From Quillaja saponaria (lineage: Eukaryota; Streptophyta; Magnoliopsida; Fabales; Quillajaceae): a stretch of DNA of 64,000 nucleotides. The notes beneath the pieces are model-generated. The model searched no databases and was not told the origin of the DNA. It saw nothing but the letters and a program-made list of their open reading frames with translations. Location of the stretch: the NCBI GenBank assembly GCA_029379385.1, contig CM055618.1, positions 16,283,071 through 16,347,070 on the forward strand, given 5' to 3'. Both the position numbers and the translations under genes were made by a program. Below, in pieces: positions 1 through 11,273 of the stretch (positions are counted from its first letter, which is position 1; every line of letters starts with the position of its first letter).

Positions 1-758
1 CAACATCAACATCAACCTCAGCGTCAATTTGCAATGCTCTATCTGCGCTTGAAGAATTGTACAGATGCCTGGATGATCTTCTCAACATGACATCAACCCA
101 ACAAGTTGTCTCTTGTAATCAGCAAGATAAATGTGTGGAAGAATTGTTGGATGGATCAGTGAGAATATTGGATATTTGTGGCATCACAAGGGACACCTTG
201 TTGCAAATCAGAGAACATGTTCAAGACCTTCAATCTGCACTTAGAAGGAGAAAAGGAGATTCAAGCATTCAAAGCAAAGTTGCAGAATACCGAAGCTTTA
301 GAAAGAATATGAAGAAAACTTCCAAGAAGTTGATCATAACTTTGAAACAAATGGAAAACAAATTTGGTGTATCTCCAGTCTTGGATCAAGACCATCACCT
401 CTCTGCTGTGATCCGAGTGCTTAGAGAAGTCACCACAATGAACATTTCTATCTTTCAATCCCTTTTGTCATTCTTGGCCGTGCCAGTGTCAATGCCTAAG
501 GCTAAAAAGTGGTCATTGATTACAAATTTGATGCACAAGGGAGTGATAGCAAGCGAAGAGAATCCAGAAGACTTAAGTGAGTTGCATAGTGTGGATGCAG
601 CATTATGCAGCCTTGGCAAATACGCCACAAATGAAGCTGCACATGAAAGATTGGAGGATTTGGAGGTTACCATACGAAGTCTCGAGAATAGTTTGGAGTG
701 TGTGTTTAGGCGCCTGATTAAATCAAGAGCCTGTCTTTTGAACATGATCTCTCAATAG
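1..758 (+). CDS. DUF241 (BPS1-like) family protein, copy A, 5' end outside window
   Basis: The open frame runs from the left edge (frame 3) to TAG at 756-758 with no break, about 251 residues. It aligns along its whole length with copy B at 2792-3652, which shows that only about the first 35 residues lie outside the window. The family is plant-specific and known as DUF241 (PF03087), also called BPS1-like. It is intronless, mostly helical and of unknown biochemical function. Visible conserved blocks are the E-L-Y-x-x-L-D-D-L-L segment near the start, a basic stretch ALRRRKGDSSI, and the C-terminal segment RLIKSRACLLNMISQ. Its neighbours are three further tandem copies on the same strand. The cut is a window artefact, not a truncation. 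The family call is firm; no function can be read from the sequence. Confidence 0.85.
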   Translation, partial: TSTSTSASICNALSALEELYRCLDDLLNMTSTQQVVSCNQQDKCVEELLDGSVRILDICGITRDTLLQIREHVQDLQSALRRRKGDSSIQSKVAEYRSFRKNMKKTSKKLIITLKQMENKFGVSPVLDQDHHLSAVIRVLREVTTMNISIFQSLLSFLAVPVSMPKAKKWSLITNLMHKGVIASEENPEDLSELHSVDAALCSLGKYATNEAAHERLEDLEVTIRSLENSLECVFRRLIKSRACLLNMISQ

Positions 759-2791
759 AGTGTTCTCAATGCTCATTTCTGTCTTCCAATCCTGCAAAGC
801 ATCCAACTTTTAGGGATCTGCAGATTGAAATTTCCAATTGTGCATGAATAAAAAAATTCTTAGTTATACAATGAATTACACAGAAAAATTTAATGCCCCT
901 CAGTTTGATGTGTTCTTTTTCTTTTTCTATTTTTTTTTTCCTGGGAAGGCTTCAGATAAACATATCCACTGTCTCAACGATCCACAGTACCAGTAACAGA
1001 ACATAATGTCAAAAACATTACCACAACATTTAGATTGGCTCAGAATATCAACTCATCAACAATCAAAAGAGCAGGATCTCATTCCTATTGCATAACAAGC
1101 AAATGGCTAAATTTGAGGTGTTTCATAACAGACAAGAAAATATTGAATGCTCCAGGGTTCCACATGTACTCCAGATCCAGTTTGAAAATAAAATCTTGGA
1201 ATTGCAATAACAACTGAAAATCAGTATCAGCTATCCACTGCTGATTTTTATTGGTTGAGAGTTGTGAGATGATATATAATTAATGGATTCTAGCAACCTT
1301 GCATTTCTCGATCAATCAAGGTAAATATGAACTTATGAAAGTTAATCTTTGAATTTTATTCCATTGCTTTCTTAAAATTACCACGAATCTTTTCATAAAA
1401 TAACATTATCTGTTAATCTTGTAGAAGAAAGAGGAGAAAGACTGAAAGAATCTCAATATCTTTTAAATTTGAATGATTAATTATTTCAGTCTGAAGATGC
1501 TTCATTTAGGTTCTTTACAAGAGTACTGTACTTCCAAAAATTCTATGCAGTCTTGAACATGTAGCTAAGCTAGGAAAGGGGGAATATATAACAGAGCATT
1601 ACACAACCAAACATATTGGTGTGAGTGTATAGTGTTAATGAGCTTCTTTAACAAGGAGAAAAAAAAAAGAATCTAAGGTTGACTCATAGTCATTTATGCC
1701 AACATCATTACCCGTCAAGCCTTTAACAAAAAGCTGCCTTATTTTTCTTGATCCAAATGAGTCAAGCCTTTCATATTTTTTTTTTCTTTCTATATTCAGA
1801 CCAGCATGCAAAATGGTTCAAGCACTCAAATGAGAAGTTATATGCATTCCACTTTCCAATTTATCCCGGGAGTCCAACTTCATGAATTAGAAATTTCTTG
1901 ATAAATCTTATCAAAGCATACATTTAAACCTAAATCCTTCGTGTACCACATGTATGTAACTTCTCTTGCTAGTGAAACTAAATGTTTTAGAAAAAAGAAT
2001 ATCTTGACTTACCTGTAAGATTGACTAAAGAAGTGACAAAAGTTTAACTATTGTAGATGGATATCTAGAGCTTTCTTTTTGCATCCCTCTTAATTACTAA
2101 GAAATTGGGAGACCTAGAAAAGAAAAAAGAAAACTTAACTTCGTGGTGTATAAAAATCAAAACAGCAATACTGCATTAATTAAATAAAAAGGAGACATTG
2201 AGAATACAGGCCACTCGTGCACACAATAATAGAAACTAGAAAATTGTTATTTGTCCAATGGTTTTGCCTTGAAATTCTAATAACTATCAATAAAATAGAT
2301 ATTTCCAATTCATAAAATACCAATGAATCTGCATCTGATCTCCCCAAAGCGTTCTTTATACATTTTGCTGTTCATGGTTCAGCATATTGAGACAATCCAG
2401 ACAGAGGACACCTGTGGAGGTGTTGCAGCTTCAAATACTATATTTTGAAATTGAATGGTAATGTGGCACCAGAGGAGGCAAATTGGGTGATGACTCTTTA
2501 ACATTATTAGTTTAATACACATACCTACAGAACACAATCAACACACCTCATACCCATTTCACTACTTATCGTGGCCTTAACCAATAACACATGATTGAAC
2601 TTATGCTGGCCAAAGACGTGACAAACTAAGTTATTCAAAGGAGTGCACATGCTGGCACCACATGTTACTCATATTGACGTGAACAGTGCTGTCCAATTTC
2701 AGTTCTTGAAATGTACCTATATATAAGTGAATCATAGAATTTGGTAAGGGCATCTCAAACTTCTGTTTTCATTGAAAAGAAAAGAGCAACC
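759..2791. other. Intergenic, DUF241 copies A-B; duplicated 3' flank and promoter
   Basis: No gene is seen here. The first 70 bases after copy A (a stretch including GCATCCAACTTTTAGGGATC) recur after copies B and C, so the tandem duplication unit includes 3' flank. The 400 bases before copy B match those before copy C, for example around the shared GGACACCTGTGGAGGTG and TGCTGGCACCACATG blocks, so the promoter was duplicated too. The rest is AT-rich sequence with short ORFs that have no recognisable family. Confidence 0.6.
2718..2726 (+). promoter_or_regulatory. TATA box of DUF241 copy B
   Basis: TATATATAAG lies about 70 bases upstream of the ATG at 2792, at normal plant TATA spacing for a short 5' UTR. 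The same box and the surrounding TGTCCAATTTCA are conserved upstream of copy C at 5813-5821. Confidence 0.6.
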
Positions 2792-3652
2792 ATGGCAAGC
2801 AAATACCATGTTAGATCAATTAGTTTACCATCTACATCTCATCCTAGCACTGTTAGAGTTGAGGAGGAGCTGAACAAGCTCAGAACTTGGGAGGCAACAT
2901 CAACATCAACCTCAGGGTCAATTTGCAATGCTCTATCTGGGCTTGAAGTATTGTACATAAGCCTGGATGATCTTCTCAACATGACATTAACCCAACAAGT
3001 TGTCTCTTGTAAGCAGCAAGAGAAATGTGTGGAAGAATTGTTGGATGGATCAGTGAGAATATTGGATATTTGTGGCATCACAAGGGATATTTTGTTGCAA
3101 ATCAGAGAACATGTTCAAGACCTTCAATCTGCACTTAGAAGGAGAAAAGGAGATTCAAGCATTGAAAGCAAAGTTGCAGAATACCGAAGCTTTAGAAAGA
3201 ATATGAAGAAAACTTCCAAGAAGTTGATAATAACTTTGAAACAAATGGAAAACAAATTTGGGGCATCTCCACTCTTGGATCAAGATCATCACCTCTCTGC
3301 CATGATCCGAGTGCTTAGAGAAGTCACCACGATGAACATCTGTATCTTTCAATCTCTTTTATCATTCTTAGCCGTGCCAGTGTCGATGCCAAAGGCAACA
3401 AAGTGGTCATTGTTCACAAAATTGATGCAAAAGGGTGTGGTAGCATGTGAAGAGAACCCAGAAAACTTGAATGAGTTGCATAATGTGGATGCAACATTAA
3501 GCAGCCTTGGAAAATACACCACAACTGATGCAGCACATGAAAGATTGGAGACTTTGGAGGTTACCATAGAAAGTCTTGAGAATGGTCTGGAGATTGTGTT
3601 TAGGCGCTTGATTAAATCAAGAGCCTGTCTTTTGAACATAATCTCTCAGTAA
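2792..3652 (+). CDS. DUF241 (BPS1-like) family protein, copy B, intact
   Basis: Single-exon gene of 286 residues, intact from ATG to TAA. I chose the ATG at 2792 because it sits in an AACCATGGC context and the same start is kept in copy C (5893). The longer in-frame extension begins with TTG, not ATG. The start MASKYHVRSISLPSTSHPST is the basic and serine-rich N-terminus typical of DUF241 proteins. It is followed by EEELNKLRTWE and a helical body, and ends RLIKSRACLLNIISQ. DUF241 proteins are plant-specific, normally 270-300 residues and intronless, so length and structure fit. No catalytic motif, signal peptide or membrane segment is visible. It is the only complete and unbroken member of the four in the window. 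Confidence 0.88.
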   Translation: MASKYHVRSISLPSTSHPSTVRVEEELNKLRTWEATSTSTSGSICNALSGLEVLYISLDDLLNMTLTQQVVSCKQQEKCVEELLDGSVRILDICGITRDILLQIREHVQDLQSALRRRKGDSSIESKVAEYRSFRKNMKKTSKKLIITLKQMENKFGASPLLDQDHHLSAMIRVLREVTTMNICIFQSLLSFLAVPVSMPKATKWSLFTKLMQKGVVACEENPENLNELHNVDATLSSLGKYTTTDAAHERLETLEVTIESLENGLEIVFRRLIKSRACLLNIISQ

Positions 3653-5892
3653 AGTATTCTCAATGCTCATTTTTGTCTCCAAATCCTGCAAGGCATCCAA
3701 CTTTTAGGGATCTGCCAAGGATTACAATTTTCAATCTATACATTTATAAATGAAATACATAGAAAACTTTACTATTTCTCACTTTGATGTTTCCTATTCT
3801 TATTTCTTTTGAAACTTAGATCAAACATGTGCTTTTATCTCAAGAATCCATAGTACTCAGTGGATAAATGTAAAAATTACCACAAATAAGATTAACGGAA
3901 AGTATTGAGCAATCACTTTCTTCAGGGAGGCAAATGCTTAATTAAAAATTTGATCTTAATTTTAGGTGTATGGTAACTGATAATAAAATCTTGCACTTTC
4001 ACTGAATTATATCCTCCAGGATACCACAGCTACTTCAAATCCAGTTTCAAACAAATTCTGAACTGCCATAATACCTTGAATAAGAATTCTATGCCATTGA
4101 TTTAAAATTACCATGATTCTGTTTATTAAAAAGAAGTATATGTTAATCTATTATAACTAACAGAAGAAAGACAAAAAAATAATGCTTTCTTTAACGTTTC
4201 ATTCAGCGTGTGATATTTGAATAAACTATATGCAGTCTCGAGGAAAATAACATGGTAACTAATGCAAGCCTTTAAATATGTTAATCTCAACATCTTTTAA
4301 ATTTGAAGAAACCATTATTTAATGCTGAAGATGCTTCGTTTAAGTTAATTTCAAAAGCTCGAACTTCTAAAAACTCTATCTTGTCTTAAACATGTAGCCA
4401 GCAAAAGGGATCTAACATTACACGACCACACGTGTAGGTGTGTGATGTATAGTACAGCAAGAAAAAAGAAAAAGAAAAAAAGTGATACATTGTTCAATTT
4501 CTTAACATCATGATTCTTAAGCTAATGTACCGTAACAAGTAAAGCTTTTAGCTTTCCCCCTTATTTTTGGCCCAAGCAAAGGAACATTAATAGGTAATGA
4601 CTTTGCAAGCAATAATAATAAGCTGAATTATTTTTCGTATTCCAAAGGAATCAAGCCTTTCAGATTATTTTCTATAATCAGGATTAGCATGTCAAATGGT
4701 TTTCAGAAGAACAGTTCTGGTTTTAGGCTGATTCGAGATCATCAGAATCATTGAGTCACTTGGCTGGATTTAGGAGTATACACTCATTCCATTTTCCCAC
4801 TAACAATTTGGGAGCCCAAGTTTTGGAATTAGAAATTTCTTGACAATTATCATGAAAATGAGAGCAAGTCTTATTAATGGATACGTCTAACTAAATCATG
4901 CTTTATGTAGCAAATGTGGAACTAATGCTTAGTGTGAAAGTTTAAAAGTCATTCTCGCAAAGCATTTGAAAGTTCTTTTTCTAGTGAAGGAACATATTTT
5001 TTTTTAAAATAAAAAATACATGGATATATCTGTGAGAGCGGCCACAGAACTGACAAAGTTTACCTATGATTACATAGATATATGTATTGAAGTGTTTTAT
5101 GCTCAACTCTTCCTCAGCAATGGGATAAAGCACATGCCAAATTTACTAGTAGCATATGCATCCTCCTTTTGCCTGCCTCTAAGTTAGAGAAAAAATGGAG
5201 GAGCTGGAAAGAAAACAAAACGAAGAAGAAGAAATTTTCATGAGCTGCATGCCGTGGCATAAATAAACAGTGCAATACTCCAACGATGAAACAAAAATAG
5301 ACAGAGTCTCGTGCACACAACAACTTAGCCTCAAAAAGTGTCAATTCTCCAATAATTTGATCTTGGAATTCTAATAAACTATCTATATTTCAAAGTAATG
5401 CCTTTTCTTATCTCAAAAAAAAAATCTGGATCCAATCTCTCAAAAGCTTTCTTTAATACATTTTTCTGTCCAAGGTTTGGCCTATTGAGACAACCCAGAC
5501 ACAGGACACCTGTGGAGGTGTGTTGCAGCATCTATTTTTATACTTGAAATTGAAAGGTACCGTGGCAGTAGGGGAGGCAAATTGGTGCTGACTCTTTTAG
5601 ATTATTAGTTTAATAAACAGAAAAATGGAAAATAAGCAACACAGCACATACTCATTAACTACTATCGTGGCCAAAGAAATAACACATGATTAAACCTCTG
5701 CTTGCCAAAGATGTGACAAACAACCGAATTCATAGGAGAGCCCATGCTGGCACCACATGCTTCTCACACAGATGCGGACAGCGCTGTCCAATTTCAATTC
5801 TTAAAATGTACCTATATATAGTGAATTACAGAATTTGGTAAGGGCATCTCAAACTTGTGGTTTCATTGAAAACAGAAAATAAAGGAGCAACC
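3653..5892. other. Intergenic, DUF241 copies B-C
   Basis: No gene is seen. The first 100 bases repeat the 3' flank of copy A and are nearly identical to the 3' flank of copy C. The last 430 bases are a diverged copy of the promoter of copy B. The middle is AT-rich and can be matched in patches to the A-B spacer, as expected for a tandem duplication unit of about 3 kb. Short minus-strand ORFs (for example 5114-5344) look like chance. Confidence 0.55.
5813..5821 (+). promoter_or_regulatory. TATA box of DUF241 copy C
   Basis: TATATATAG lies about 72 bases before the ATG at 5893, in the same sequence context as the TATA box of copy B. The promoter looks preserved although the coding region behind it is broken. 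Confidence 0.5.
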
Positions 5893-6753
5893 ATGGCAAG
5901 CAAATACCAAGTTAGATCAATTAGTTTACCTTCTAGATCTCATCCTAGCACCCTTAGAGTTGAAGAGGAGCTGAACAAGCTCAGAACTTTAGAGGCAACA
6001 TCAACATCAACCTCAGGGTCTATTTGCAATGGTTTATCTGGGCTTGAAGAATTGTACACAAGCCTGGATGATCTTATCAATGTGACATCGACACAACAAA
6101 TTGTCTCGTGTCATCAGCAAGAGAAATGTGTGGAAGAGTTGTTGGATGTATCAGTGAGGATATTGGATATTTGTGGCATCACAAAGGACAACTTGCTGCA
6201 AATCAGAGAACATGTCCAAGCCCTTCAATCTGCTCTTAGAAGGAGAAAAGGAGATTCAAGCATCGGAAGCAAAGTTGCAGAATACATGAGTTTTAGAAAG
6301 AAGATGAAGAAAATTTATAAGAAGTTGATCACAGATTTGAAGCAAATGGAAAACTAATTTGGGGCATCTCCACTCTTGGATCAAGATCATCACCTTTCTG
6401 CCGTGATCCGAGTGCTTAGAGAAGTCACCACAATGAACATTTCTATCTTTCAATCTCTTTTGTCATTCTTAGCCGTGCCAGTGTCGATGCCAAAGGCAAA
6501 AAAGTGGTCATTGGTCACAAATTGATGCAGAAGGGGGTGGCAGCATGCGAAGAGAACCCAGAAAACTTGAATGAGTTGCATAATGTGGATGCAGTATTAT
6601 GCATCCTTGGCAAATACACCACCACTGATGCAGCACACTGAAAGATTGGAGGCTTTGGAGGTTACCATAGAAAGTCTTGAGAATGGTCTGGAGAGTGTGT
6701 TTAGGCGCTTGATTAAATCAAGAGCCTGTCTTTTGAACATAATCTCTCAGTAA
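5893..6753 (+). pseudogene. DUF241 family pseudogene, copy C
   Basis: The start region matches copy B (MASKYQVRSISLPSRSHPST) and the ATG context is the same. Reading stops at TAA 6355-6357, where copy B has AAA (Lys) in the segment MENKFGAS, so one A-to-T change gives a nonsense codon at residue 155. Homology to copy B continues without a gap, but two further breaks follow. One A is missing near 6519 (CACAAATTG against CACAAAATTG), and one base is gained near 6637 (GCACACTGAAAG against GCACATGAAAG). The 3' end RLIKSRACLLNIISQ and the stop at 6751-6753 are kept. Any translated product would be a 154-residue N-terminal half. Three independent lesions make sequencing error an unlikely full explanation. 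Confidence 0.85.
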
Positions 6754-8929
6754 AGTATTCTCAATGCTCATTTTTGTCTCCAAATCCTACAAGGCATCCA
6801 ACTTTTAGGGATCTGCCAAGGATTGCAATTTTCAATCTATACATGTATAAAAAAAAATACATAGGTTATACAATGAAATACTTAGAGAAGTTCACTATTT
6901 CTTACTTCGATGATTTCTTTTCCTTTTTCTTTTTCAGTATTAGATTTTTGTGAAGATTCTATAATAATCACATCCTCTCTCTACAGCTAAAAATAATAAA
7001 TACAAAAGAAGAAGATGCCCTGTATCCAACAATGCAGGCTACTGGTATCAGTACATAATTTCTTAAAGATTACCAACAAAAGGGTCTAAGAATGAAGTGA
7101 ACTATTGCTTTAGAGTGGCTTAAACATATAGATAGAATCAGAATATTATCTGATCATCAACGAAAAAAGAGCAGGATCTTATAATTCCTTGTGCGGATCA
7201 GGCAAATGATTAATACTGAGGAGAGCCTCCACTTTTTTCCTAAATCCTCATAGTCATGCCTGCCACAGCCACTTCAAATACAGGTTGAAATTAAAATCCT
7301 GGCAGTACCATACCTAAATAACAGAAACTATATCAACTTCCCATCATTGATATTGTTATTGGATAAAAACTCGAGAGATTCAATGGTTTGTCGTAATCCT
7401 TCCAAGGTAGCTTGAGGATGTACACATTCATGAAACTTTCAGCAGAGACCCTTACCTTTCACCTTCTCTTTTTTTCTCAAACAAAGGCATTCTTATAGCT
7501 AAATCCTTTTTGTAATTTCCAAAGTAGTCAAGTCCTTCATTATTTTCTATATTCTGGTGTAGCATGCTAAATGGTTTCCAGAAAATTAATAGGGTGATTT
7601 TTGTTTGCTGGACAAAATCATTGAGCTAAAGTAGCTAGATTTATGAGTAAGTAACTATGTATTCTTCCTATTTTACAATTAACTCACTGGAGCCCAACTT
7701 CTTAAATTAGAGATCTCTTAAAAATTATCATTGAAATAAGAATAAATCTTATTAAAAGATATCATTGTTTAAATCATGCTCCAGGTAGCAAATGTGGAAC
7801 TAATGCATAATTAAAATTTGAACAGGCATTTGAAAGTGTTGTTTCTAGTGAAGCAGGAATTTATAGAAACAAGAATATGCTGATATATCTGTTTAGTTGC
7901 CTAAGAAATGACTATGTTTAACTTTCATACATGAGATATCTAGATCTAGAAAACATGTGTTATTTTGTCCTGTGTTGACTGTTGAATCTTTTCTCAGAAA
8001 CAGGACAATAGAATAGAAAAAACTCTTAAATTAAAAAATGAAGGCTAAATACCGAGTGAAATTCAAACATTTCTAGACAAACGTAAAAATATCTCTTTCT
8101 TTTTCTTTTTTTATGGAGGTTTACCTTAGATTTGTAATCATCCAATACTTACCCTTCGCATCTGTGTATTTTTAAAAATTGAATGTCAATGCAGCAGAAT
8201 GATGGAACAGATCAACTGCAATAGCATTTTTTCTTTTTCACCGGCTAACTCTGAAAAATATGAGATATGAACCTAATTAAGTATTATAGCAAAATCCTAT
8301 ATTGGCAATTTGCAATCCTTAATGGAAACACAATGACAAATGCCATTCGTGCAATCATAAATTAATATCAACATGATCATCTTTTTATATGTTAACCACC
8401 ATATCCATGAATAAAATTAATTAATTAGGATGATCATGATCTTTCCAGATCTCAATCCTGGAGAGTCAAGGGCATTCCTATACACACAGCTTTGGATCGA
8501 GGAGCACACTTCTTCAATGCCAACAAAAACTCGAAGAACTGAACCATGATTCACTGTAAGAGGACGATAGGCAGGGGTGCATTCGATTGGGAAGAAGGGA
8601 GAATGGCCAAATGAAGATAGTCTAAGGCTAAGCACAAAACAAAAACAAAATTTTGAGGTACACCATACCTAACTAACACATTGAGTTCTGTTATAAAATG
8701 AGAGACTATCAGTATTGTTGGTGGAAGACGTGACAACATATCCCACACCATAGAAAAAACCCACACTGACTTCACATGTTTTCCAAAATGGCATCAGGGC
8801 CTAATGATTCTTCTGGACCCCCTCCAATTCTTCAAATCTACTGTGCATAAATATGTGAAATTTGGAAAAGATTAATCATAGTGAGCTCATCTTGGATTGA
8901 GCCTTTCATCAATGATGAAAAGAGCAACT
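6754..8929. other. Intergenic, DUF241 copies C-D
   Basis: No gene is seen. The first 100 bases are the shared DUF241 3' flank. Farther on the sequence is AT-rich with patches similar to the two preceding spacers (for example near 7540-7830). The promoter of copy D does not resemble those of copies B and C, in keeping with D being the most diverged member. Confidence 0.5.
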
Positions 8930-9833
8930 ATGGGTACCTTTTCCCTAAAGGCCTCCTATAGCTACAGAGTTAGATCAATTAGCTTGCCAACTAGATCGCA
9001 TCCAAGCACACATAAAATTGAAGAAGAGCTGAACAAGCTTAGAGCTTGGAAGGCATCATCTTCCTCACTAAATGTGGAAACAATTAGCACTGGCCTATCT
9101 GGTCTCGGAGAGTTGTATAAATGCATAGAGGAACTGCTGAAATTACCATTGACACAACAAGCACTAGCCCAGCACCAAAATGAGAAATGGGTGATTGAGT
9201 TGTTAGATGGTCCAGGTAAGGTACTTGGACATATGTGGCAACACAAGGGATGCTATTTTGTTAATGAAAGCAAGTGTTCAAGAAATTCAGTCAGCGCTTA
9301 GAAGGAGAAATGCTGCGGTTGAAAGCAATGTTACAACATATATGTGTTTCAGAAGAAAGATGAAGAAGGAAAGCATAAAGTCTCTGCTTGCATTGAAGTA
9401 AATGGATTGGTTAAGTGGGGCCTCTCCTCCTTTAGAACTAGATAATCACCACTGTGCTGTGATTAGAGTTCTTAGGGAAGCCAGTTTGATCACAAGTTCC
9501 ATCTTTTACTCCCTCCTCTTATTCCTCTCTGCACCACCCTTGAAACCAACGCCCAATAGATGGTCATTTGTCTCAAGACTAATGCAGAAAGGGGCACTTG
9601 TATGCAACAATCCAGAGGAAAACATAAATGAGCTGGAAAAGGTAGATGTTGCACTTAGCAACTTACTTCTGCAAAATTCAAGCAAACATGTTGAGGTTGA
9701 GTATATTCAATCTGCACAGAAAAGGCTGGAGGCTTTGGATACAGGCATAGATGGCTTTGAAAAAGGACTAGAGTGCTTATTTAGGCACCTTATTATTACT
9801 AGAGTGTCTTTCTTAAATATACTTTCTTGCTAA
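8930..9833 (+). pseudogene. DUF241 family pseudogene, copy D (diverged)
   Basis: The diverged copy starts at ATG 8930, the position homologous to the ATG of copy B; in-frame ATGs at 8912 and 8915 are alternatives. Recognisable blocks are YRVRSISLPTRSHPST, EEELNKLRAW and, later, QSALRRRN and RLEALDTGIDGFEKGLE. Two lesions break it. One base is gained near 9210-9220, just after LLDGPG, and shifts the frame so that LDICGNTRD continues in frame +1 relative to the start. Then TAA at 9399-9401 replaces the CAA (Gln) of the copy B segment LKQMEN. The final 143 codons to the TAA at 9831-9833 are open. The N-terminal product would end at 9301. DUF241 genes are normally intronless, so an intron is an unlikely explanation. 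Confidence 0.8.
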
Positions 9834-11273
9834 AGTATATTCCAATAATAATTTGTATTATGTAATTTCATATTAGAGGGCATCCGCATATTAGAGGATC
9901 TGCAAGAAGCTTATACAACTTTTCCAGATTGTACAGAGATGTAGATTGAACCAATTGTATAGTCTGCTCATTGTGAATGAATTCATATTTCATATCAAAG
10001 TTTTGCCTAATACTAACTCCTAAATTACCTCTAAACTTTCCTTTTACAATTTCTGTTTCTTCCAATATGGTTTCATTTCTCTTAAACTTAAAAATTACTA
10101 GAGAAAATTGAACGAGTACTCCCAAACAATTAGGGAATATGTCTCTATCTTATAGAGGGATCGATTTTGTCATTGTATAGAAACTAGTATTTAGTTAATG
10201 GCATCAGTTGCTTAAAGAAAAAGTTAACAACTTGATCCATACCTAATAACAAATTAATCATTTTGAGCGCTAATATTCCGAATGATTCATTTTATCTTGT
10301 TTTCTGCTAAATTTGTCATCAAGTACTGCCCACATATACAATGCGATAAGGACACCTACCAAGCTCAGACGTACTAACCACTGTTCCCGTGGTTTTAACA
10401 CATCCAAAAGGCTATCAGTTCCTAATATATATGTTTAATAAAAATTAGTTGTTACCCACAAAAGAAAAACGACGTCTTTGTAGAACCCATAGAGGATAAT
10501 GACCAAATATCCTTCTAGGGCTCTCAATTCGGTGAAAATGATTCTGTTTTGTCTGACGTCTGAACCCAAACTGCCAACAACATCTATAAGAATGCAAGGG
10601 TTGATCTGCAATGAAAAATTGTGCACAAAAAGAAATAAAACAATATGGAAGCATTGATGGGAAGGTTAGTACTCACCAGATCACATGTAACTGATGCATT
10701 GCAAGAAAACGCTGCTGAGCTGATCACAGTTGAAGCCCAAGTTGGATTAAGGGCTCATGTAAGTCCTTCCAGCTTGAATGATTTTGATTAACAAGGAAAA
10801 TCCAAAGAGCCCATATGACCTAAAGATCAACCAGTGCTCCAATATGAAATTATCTCAACTCATTTGGACGTGGGGAGGTCACTGCGCTGTCCAATCAAAA
10901 GTCGCTTAGATGTCTAGCAACTCTATGAGCCAGTACTAAATTGCCACATTTCACTTCTTACGTCGACTAAGTCATGGCAGTCTCAAAAAACTGCTGCATC
11001 AGATTCCTTCAACTATGACTCATCGGCTCAATCTCCCATCCTTCAATTTTCCCACGTGTCAAATCCCATAACGGCTACAATGCAAGGTAATGTATGTTTG
11101 AAGAAATTAACGATGTTTAATAGGTCGGCTCGAACGTGGGCCCCGTAGATCGTCGGATCAAGAAACAAAATGATCCGCTTTTTATAACTTTCCTTCTCCA
11201 ACAGACCGTTACTCTTCCCTAATACCCAATACCTCTGTCTCTTCCCCTTTTCTCTCTGAACACTCACTCAGCC
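9834..11273. other. Intergenic, DUF241 copy D to IST1-like gene
   Basis: No gene is seen. The minus-strand ORFs at 9868-10125, 10435-10654 and 11043-11267 are short, overlap each other or the IST1 5' UTR, and show no family resemblance. The last 120 bases are C/T-rich, as expected for the 5' UTR of the next gene. Confidence 0.5.
11183..11187 (+). promoter_or_regulatory. Possible TATA box of the IST1-like gene
   Basis: TATAA lies within TTTTTATAACTTT about 90 bases upstream of the ATG at 11274. Spacing is plausible, but housekeeping trafficking genes often lack a TATA box and the motif is short. Confidence 0.35.

Noticed and set aside
9868..10654. Minus-strand ORFs between DUF241 copy D and the IST1-like gene
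   Set aside because: Short, AT-driven, overlapping frames without family similarity.
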